A DNA stretch of 55,895 nucleotides from Candidatus Bathycorpusculum termitum (lineage in GTDB: Archaea; Thermoproteota; Bathyarchaeia; Bathyarchaeales; Bathycorpusculaceae): assembly GCA_031254875.1 (NCBI GenBank), contig JAIRTW010000020.1, positions 1 to 55,895 on the forward strand, written 5' to 3'. The translations under genes and the position numbers were made by a program. Positions 51,046 through 55,895 of the stretch are shown here, in pieces. The notes beneath the pieces are model-generated. The model searched no databases. It was not told the DNA's origin and worked only from the letters and a program-made list of their open reading frames with translations. How positions within the stretch are numbered: position 1 is the first letter of the stretch; the number at the start of each line of letters is the position of its first letter.

Positions 51046-51768
51046 ATGAAACCTAAAGGCTACAGACGCGGATACCCAGTTGCTATACTCATAGGTATAG
51101 AAGAAGACCACGCGGTGCTTTGGCAGGTTTTTAGTCAAGTTGCTAAACTCCAACAGACCATACCGCTAAACGGTAGCCGAAGAGACCAAAAAGTCCTCTA
51201 CAATTTTCACGAAACCATTATCAACGCACTCAGGCCCACCTTCAAAACAGGCGTTCAAAGCATCATAATTGCTTCTGCGCCCCGAACCAGCTACGCCCAA
51301 GACCTCCAAACCCACATAACAGGTCACCACACATGGCTTCTGCAGGGCACAAACAAAGCCACTATCTCTTTGATATCGGGTTCTGCTGATGCCCCCGCTC
51401 AGGTTGCCGCTTTAACACAAAAGCCCGCCTTTAAGCAGTTAATCCAAACAAACACCGAACAAGAAACCGAGAATCTGCTTGAACTTCTCGAGAAACGTCT
51501 CAGCGCAGATAGCAGTTTAGTGTTTTTTTCATTGCAAGAAGCCGAGAGCCTTATTTTGAACCCTCAGTTGCCAGGTAAACCGCGACCTGAATACCTGCTT
51601 TTGACCGATGATTTTCTCACGGGCAGTCGCCAAAAAAATCGTATACACCGTCTTATGCAGATCGCCCAAAACAAGCAAATTAAAACCCGTGTTATCAGTG
51701 CTGAATCCAACGCTGGCATGCGGCTTACACAGCTTGGCGGCATTGTATGCCTGGCTAAAATCAGCTGA
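51046..51768 (+). CDS. Pelota/eRF1-type domain 2-3 protein without the N-terminal domain
   Basis: 240 residues. AILIGIEEDHAVLWQVFSQV, then YNFHETIINALRPTFKTGVQ, SIIIASAPRTSYAQDLQTHI, and the end RLMQIAQNKQIKTRVISAES then NAGMRLTQLGGIVCLAKIS align with domains 2 and 3 of archaeal Pelota/eRF1. The NAG-L-LGGI end is the family's signature. Domain 1 (decoding or RNA-binding) is absent and there is no GGQ motif, so it cannot terminate like eRF1. Full Pelota rescues stalled ribosomes with aABCE1; this short form could be a variant rescue partner or regulator. ATG at 51046. Confidence 0.7.
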   Translation: MKPKGYRRGYPVAILIGIEEDHAVLWQVFSQVAKLQQTIPLNGSRRDQKVLYNFHETIINALRPTFKTGVQSIIIASAPRTSYAQDLQTHITGHHTWLLQGTNKATISLISGSADAPAQVAALTQKPAFKQLIQTNTEQETENLLELLEKRLSADSSLVFFSLQEAESLILNPQLPGKPRPEYLLLTDDFLTGSRQKNRIHRLMQIAQNKQIKTRVISAESNAGMRLTQLGGIVCLAKIS

Positions 51769-51782
51769 CGGATCAGATTGGA

Positions 51783-52538
51783 TTAGATGAAGGCTTCACG
51801 TTTGAGGTCTTCAACTGTGATTTTACCTGTATGAAGAGCCGTTGCCACCAAAGCACCCGCCGCACCCAGAGCCTTCAACTCAACTAAGTCAACAATATCT
51901 CGCACACCCCCACCGGCGTACACCGATAATCCCGTTTCGCTGATTGCCCGTTTTAAAAATTCAGTGTCGACACCTTCTCCACTGCCCACCCGGACTAAAT
52001 CCAGCACAATAACCTCCAAAACTCCCATAGATTCAAACTCCCCAAGCAGACGCAACGGATCAATGGAGTTATCAACCCCCGTATTGACAAAGACACGGCC
52101 CTCCTTCAAATCCAAACTGACCACAACACGATTGCTACCAAACCGCTCAACAGCTTTTGCGATGAAGTCTTTAGCTGAGAGCGTCTCGGTTCCGATGATG
52201 AGTTTTGAAACGCCATTTTCAAGCAGACGCTCTGCTCGTTCAATGGAGGTTACACCTGCATCAACCATCAGCGATAACCCCCCCCAAGCCGTGAGACGGC
52301 TGAACAGCTCAAAATCAGATGTGCAATCAATGAGGGCATCTAAATCCGCAATATAGAGTTCCCCAAACCCCAAGACTTTAAAAGCATCCACAACCACCAC
52401 GGGATCCGATGAGCGGACAAGCACACTCTGAAGCGGCTTGTACTCATAGCGCCTGCCACGTACCGCATGAACTACAGTACCATCTAAAATATCCATAACC
52501 GGTATAACTTTCAAGCCTAACCCCGCTACCTTAGTCAT
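51783..52538 (-). CDS. HisA-related TIM-barrel protein (archaeal HisA/HisF family)
   Basis: 251 residues. VIPVMDILDGTVVHAVRGRR, ELYIADLDALIDCTSDFELF, LMVDAGVTSIERAERLLENG, VVVSLDLKEGRVFVNTGVD, VIVLDLVRVGSGEGVDTEFL and VYAGGGVRDIVDLVELKALG are HisA-like barrel motifs, with the phosphate-binding GGGVRD and GALVATALHTGK near the end. Archaea have a conserved HisA-like protein (COG1411) of unproven activity, distinct from true HisA, and this copy fits it better: no other his genes are adjacent. ATG at 52536-52538. It faces the Pelota-like gene, 14 bases away, convergently. Confidence 0.8.
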   Translation of the reverse strand: MTKVAGLGLKVIPVMDILDGTVVHAVRGRRYEYKPLQSVLVRSSDPVVVVDAFKVLGFGELYIADLDALIDCTSDFELFSRLTAWGGLSLMVDAGVTSIERAERLLENGVSKLIIGTETLSAKDFIAKAVERFGSNRVVVSLDLKEGRVFVNTGVDNSIDPLRLLGEFESMGVLEVIVLDLVRVGSGEGVDTEFLKRAISETGLSVYAGGGVRDIVDLVELKALGAAGALVATALHTGKITVEDLKREAFI

Positions 52539-52911
52539 AACCCAATAAAAACCTAACCCTCCCTCCCGATTTGGGACAAAATTCTATGTTTCTTTAGTTA
52601 GCGTTTTTGCTTCTCAACGTTGAAAAGAAATTCTATCACGTGTATGTTGGGCTTCTTCAAATTATAGAATCTATTCGACGAGTTTAATGTTTAGTCGGTA
52701 CCTCGTGAAACATCATCGGGTTTTCAAGTGAACCGTTCCGATGCCGGATCTTATCATTACATGAAATCAACAGCAACTAAAAAATACGTTCATATCCTCT
52801 TCTTTTTTCATATGTTTATAGCCCCCTACAAACACTAAACCTTAGAGTTAATAGGTCTATAGGAGCTATGTGTGGATGGGCTAATGATGAAGATCTTAAG
52901 GTGATTGTTGG
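52539..52911. promoter_or_regulatory. Divergent intergenic region
   Basis: 373 bases between the leftward HisA-like gene and the rightward surface gene. ATGTTTATAGC near 52811-52821 is a possible TATA element for the rightward gene, though it is 95 bases from the GTG. No other feature. Confidence 0.3.
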
Positions 52912-54441
52912 GTGAAGCGAGTAGTACTACATGTCGTTGTTGCTGTATTATTGATAGTGATTGTGTTAATAGCGGTCATTGCTATAGTTAGGGATGGGTC
53001 TACTGAAAGTAAGTCTGTGCAGCCGTTCTATGTTGGGGTAACCTTCAGCGGCGGCAGTGTCGCTGATGCTAAACTGCTCATTGACAAAGTTAAAGACTAC
53101 ACTAATTTGTTTGTTATGCAGTCCGGTTCTTTGATGTATGATCTCAATGCTACTGAGGAGATATGTGATTACGCCGTAGATGCAGGGCTAAATATCATAC
53201 TAAGTTACACTCACAATAGCAGAGGTAGCCTATACAATATCCTCAACACCGCCCCAACACGATGGGGCAACCATTTTCTAGGCATATATTATAATGATGA
53301 GCCGGGCGGAAAAATGCTCGACGAAGAAAGAACACTATATAACCCTACAACACAACAATTTATTTATAAAATGCAAGACAAAACAATTCAATGTAGCATA
53401 TCAAACAGTACTACACAGCTCAGCCACACTATTTACTCAATGTCAGGAGCAATCACCACAAGAACCCGACCTCTTCCAGTATTTGATTGGCACAGACCCG
53501 GTGATCCGATTGTCAACGATGATTTAGATATCGCAACGAGTCCAGCAGATGATATTATCTTTTCTGAGACTGTTTATTATCCTAATGGTACTATTTGTTA
53601 TACAACAAGCAATGCCTCCAGTATCGATAGGACGCTAACTTATCAGCCCGATGGGCGTGTGCAAGATGATTTTGGTTATTTGGTAAGTGATCAAGGAAAT
53701 ATTTCTCAGTTTCAGACCTATCAAGAAGTATATAGTTTGCTTCCGGTTCAAACATATAGTGATGTTGCGTATCTCTATATTGTAAATCAGCAAGATGGCT
53801 TAAGCGTGTTTGATGACTCATTATCGTCTATTAGGTTGTTTACTTCGGATTATGCGCTTTATTGGTGGGATTATCAAAGCGGGTATGATGTGGTTTTTGC
53901 TCAGTTGGGTTGGAATAATAGTGTTGTTCAGGAAGTTGGTTTGGTTAGGGGGGCGGCTAGTTTGCAGGGGAAGAGTTGGGGTATGATTATAACTTGGACC
54001 TATACTCATCCGCCTTATCTGATTGGTGGGGAAGAAATGTATAGTCAGATGTGTGCTTCATATGAGGCTGGTGCGGAGTATGTTGTTGTCTTTAATTATG
54101 CAGGGGATATGTCGGGGGCTTTTGGGACGTTGCAGGAGGAGCATTTTTGTGCTTTGGAGCGTTTTTGGGTTGATGTAGTGCAAAATGATGATGTTGTGCA
54201 GGGGGGAATTAGATCTGAGGTTGCGTTGGTTTTGCCTAAAGATTATGGGTGGGGTATGCGGGGTTCTGAGGATAATATTTGGGGTTTATGGAATGCGGAT
54301 GATACCTCGCGGCAAATTTGGGTTCAACTGCAAAATAAACTTGCGCAATACGGTTTAAAACTCGACATAATTTTTGACACTCCAACACATGGTATAAAAT
54401 ACAACCAAATATACTATTGGCAACCTCCGAAAATATCTTAA
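52912..54441 (+). CDS. Large membrane-anchored extracellular protein, intact paralogue of the 32553-33037 pseudogene
   Basis: 509 residues from the GTG at 52912. An N-terminal membrane helix (VVVAVLLIVIVLIAVIAIV) is followed by a large outside domain with FYVGVTFSGGSVADAKLLID, LFVMQSGSLMYDLNATEEIC, NHFLGIYYNDEPGGKMLDEE (NDEPGG looks like a strand-end loop of a TIM barrel), IFSETVYYPNGTICY, and a C-terminal block WGMIITWTYTHPPYLIGGEE ... VALVLPKDYGWGMRGSEDNI. A glycoside-hydrolase-like barrel is possible, but no catalytic pair is assigned. A frameshifted copy of its last third lies at 32553-33037. The 3' end abuts an IS5-like transposase remnant. Confidence 0.78.
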   Translation: MKRVVLHVVVAVLLIVIVLIAVIAIVRDGSTESKSVQPFYVGVTFSGGSVADAKLLIDKVKDYTNLFVMQSGSLMYDLNATEEICDYAVDAGLNIILSYTHNSRGSLYNILNTAPTRWGNHFLGIYYNDEPGGKMLDEERTLYNPTTQQFIYKMQDKTIQCSISNSTTQLSHTIYSMSGAITTRTRPLPVFDWHRPGDPIVNDDLDIATSPADDIIFSETVYYPNGTICYTTSNASSIDRTLTYQPDGRVQDDFGYLVSDQGNISQFQTYQEVYSLLPVQTYSDVAYLYIVNQQDGLSVFDDSLSSIRLFTSDYALYWWDYQSGYDVVFAQLGWNNSVVQEVGLVRGAASLQGKSWGMIITWTYTHPPYLIGGEEMYSQMCASYEAGAEYVVVFNYAGDMSGAFGTLQEEHFCALERFWVDVVQNDDVVQGGIRSEVALVLPKDYGWGMRGSEDNIWGLWNADDTSRQIWVQLQNKLAQYGLKLDIIFDTPTHGIKYNQIYYWQPPKIS

Positions 54442-54452
54442 CTATCAAGGGC

Positions 54453-54761
54453 ATGGGGCGTAGCAAAACATGGAGAAATCAACATGGGCCAGTTGCACCT
54501 ATTTGGAACAAAAACACAACTAGAAAAACTCTCAAAACTAGCGACCCACTAACAAAAGCAAATCAATTAATTGATTGGGAAATATTTCGCCAACACATCG
54601 AAACAGCCATACGCAAAAACCAAACCAAAGACGGACGACTACCCTACAACGCTATACTCATGTACAAAATTGCCTGTAACCTAAACATCAAACGCTTATG
54701 ATATCTGAATTATCTTGAAGGCATTAATGCAAGAGAAACCTGGCACAAATAATATTGTCCC
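54453..54761 (+). mobile_element. IS5-family transposase N-terminal remnant
   Basis: From about 54453, DPLTKANQLIDWEIFRQHIE and TAIRKNQTKDGRLPYN then AILMYKIACNLNI match the start of IS5-type transposases (GDPL-x-L-x-LIDWE-x-FR, GRPPYD-x-VLMFK). A stop follows IKRL at 54701. A weak continuation (YLNYLEGINAR) precedes another stop near 54751. The DDE catalytic part is missing, so the element is inactive and truncated. It overlaps the last codons of the surface protein gene only in a different frame. Confidence 0.7.
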
Positions 54762-55139
54762 AAAGCCCCCTCTTAGTAGCATCAATTTTCTTTGAACGCG
54801 CAATCCTCCATCTCCTTATATCGACCATAAACCTCACAGCAGAACAATCCAAATCCGAATCAACCCAAACATACTCGCCTGTCGCCTTAACTCATACTCC
54901 AACCGAAAGGGGCTTCCTATCCTCTAAGAAACCCCTTCCTCTCAGCCCTAATCGAGGGGTCATCAAAGATACAAAACTGTTTGAGCATAACAGTCTTATG
55001 TTTCGTCGATGATTTACTGGTTGGATGATGAGCACTAGAGCTAGAGCGCATGCAATGAATTAGCTCGACGGGCGAACTGACAAAAGCGGAAAACTTATCA
55101 AGGTAACAGACGTGAAGAAAACAGTACAAGCCCAATCAG
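54762..55139. other. Intergenic gap with a possible C/D-box RNA
   Basis: A frame at 54755-55012 does not look like a protein. ATGATGA at 55025-55031 and CTGA at 55077-55080 are spaced as C and D boxes of an archaeal guide RNA, with AATGAAT near 55056 as a poor C-prime box. The flanks show no clear stem. This is only suggestive. Confidence 0.2.
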
Positions 55140-55166
55140 GTGCGGTTAATCGAGGTGAAACATGAA

Positions 55167-55442
55167 ATGGTTGAAATGAAAGTCGATGCTTCCGAGCTTA
55201 GAGGTGAGGGGAAAATCGTCGAAAAGTTGGCTGATTTTCTTAAAGAGAAAACAGGTGGCGATGTTAGTACCGAAGGCAAGAATGTGATTGTTAAAGGTGA
55301 AGGTGAGGCGCTCAGTAAAAAGTACGTTCGTATAACTGTAAAGAAGTTCCTGCATAAGTATGAGCTGACTGAAACCTTTAGAGTCATCGGTGTCGATGAA
55401 GCTCTTAAAATTAAGGAGCGTAAACTAGCCGAGGCAGATTAA
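55167..55442 (+). CDS. rpl22e: Ribosomal protein of the eukaryotic L22e family
   Basis: 91 residues from the ATG at 55167, with GAGGTG nine bases upstream (the open frame begins at GTG 55140). KVDASELRGEGKIVEKLADF, LKEKTGGDVSTEGKNVIVKG, EGEALSKKYVRITVKKFLHK and YELTETFRVIGVDEALKI correspond to the beta-alpha core of eukaryotic RPL22/eL22. In particular, SKKYVRITVKKFLHKYEL matches the SKRYLKYLTKKYLKKNNL region of the human protein. eL22 is in eukaryotic large subunits and in Asgard archaea, and is not general among archaea. No ribosomal operon is adjacent. Confidence 0.85.
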   Translation: MVEMKVDASELRGEGKIVEKLADFLKEKTGGDVSTEGKNVIVKGEGEALSKKYVRITVKKFLHKYELTETFRVIGVDEALKIKERKLAEAD

Positions 55443-55858
55443 TTTCTCCCTCTTTAACTTTTAAGCTTGAAGAGTTTTATTGAGTATGTGTTAACTTGTC
55501 AAGTTTAGCACAAACGCCTCCGTAATTTTGTGTTATTTCTCCCCATAGGAAAAAATAAAAAGTATGCCTTATGGTTGTTGTTTAGCCGGCTTCTGCTATA
55601 TGTAGTGTTTTATATCGAAAAATTTTGTGTTGTTTGATTTTTTTTGTTTGTTTTATTGCAATATTTTTGCAGGTGAGTAACTATGTGTGTGGTATGTGCT
55701 AAGGGGTTAGTGCTATTAGTTGCTGAGTGGTAACCCCCTATATGGGAATTAGTGTGATGAACTGACCTTTGGGGTGAGGAATTGTGCAAAAATAACTTGT
55801 GAAAGTTTATAAGTGTTAGCACGTATAACGATCATACCCCCGAAGCTGATGCAACTGT
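55443..55858. promoter_or_regulatory. Terminal intergenic region with TATA box
   Basis: AGTTTATAAGTG (55805-55814) is a good TATA-like box about 50 bp upstream of an ATG at 55859. Nothing structured was recognised in the remaining bases; the short minus-strand frame at 55610-55822 is not coding-like. Confidence 0.35.
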
Positions 55859-55895
55859 ATGGAAAACCACATCAAAACAATGCTGCCAATACTAA
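55859..55895 (+). CDS. Possible start of a gene running off the window
   Basis: ATG at 55859-55861 opens a frame (MENHIKTMLPIL) without a stop to the window end. A TATA-like box lies about 45-55 bp upstream. Only 12 codons are present, so identity cannot be judged. Confidence 0.25.
   Translation, partial: MENHIKTMLPIL

Noticed and set aside
55443-55858. A search for rRNA or tRNA signatures at the window end (phrases resembling GTGAGTAAC and GGTAACC)
   Set aside because: The resemblance does not extend beyond a few bases and the GC content is too low; no rRNA is present.
1-55895. CRISPR arrays and tRNA genes
   Set aside because: No regularly spaced repeats and no tRNA T-loop/anticodon arrangement could be found by eye; absence should be confirmed by a dedicated search.

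Overview
The window is archaeal. Genes are preceded by A/T-rich TATA-like boxes 25-50 bp upstream, TTG and GTG starts are common and often follow GGAGG-type ribosome binding sites, and several genes belong to archaeal families: a TFS-type RNA polymerase cleavage factor, an ArnR1-like winged helix, DUF1616 and DUF2206 membrane proteins, a CBS-domain ribosome hibernation-like factor, a Pelota-like protein, a HisA-related TIM barrel, and a ribosomal protein of the eukaryotic L22e family. Together these fit an uncultured lineage of the Bathyarchaeia (Thermoproteota) or possibly the Asgard group. I cannot decide which from this sequence alone.

Region 1 (about 0.9-32.4 kb) is a surface-glycan biosynthesis locus of about 27 genes, almost all on the plus strand and bounded by two related Wzx/MATE-like flippases (883-2457 and 29597-31318). 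Between them lie sugar-modifying enzymes: PIG-L deacetylase, WbqC-like protein, DegT aminotransferase, FdtA-like ketoisomerase, NeuD/PglD-like acyltransferase, FemAB-like GNAT, and two Gfo/Idh/MocA oxidoreductases. There are eight glycosyltransferases (five GT2-type, three GT4-type), a methyltransferase, a DUF362 protein, a DUF2206 membrane protein and an uncharacterised TIM-barrel protein. The gene set implies a lipid-linked or cell-surface glycan carrying at least one N-acylated aminodeoxysugar, assembled in the cytoplasm and flipped outward. A CBS/HPF-like gene, a conserved hypothetical gene and an ArnR1-like/DUF1616 pair sit near the left end. A secreted GH5 glycosidase is encoded in the opposite direction inside the locus.

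Region 2 (about 32.4-48.1 kb) is sparser and patchy. It holds a fragmentary pseudogene, a membrane-tethered ArsR-like regulator next to a secreted target gene (both preceded by nearly the same imperfect palindrome), several secreted membrane-anchored proteins of unknown function, a glyoxalase-fold protein with a cysteine-rich tail, a broken RelBE-type toxin-antitoxin pair, a NapH-like ferredoxin, a large multidomain GH5 protein of bacterial style, and an AT-rich M48 peptidase gene.

Region 3 (about 48.1-55.9 kb) contains information-processing and housekeeping genes (TFS, thioredoxin-like, Pelota-like, HisA-like, L22e) interleaved with secreted proteins (a BNR-repeat protein on a Pro/Thr stalk and a large extracellular protein whose partial copy is the Region 2 pseudogene) and an IS5-type transposase remnant. 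No rRNA, tRNA or CRISPR array was found by eye.
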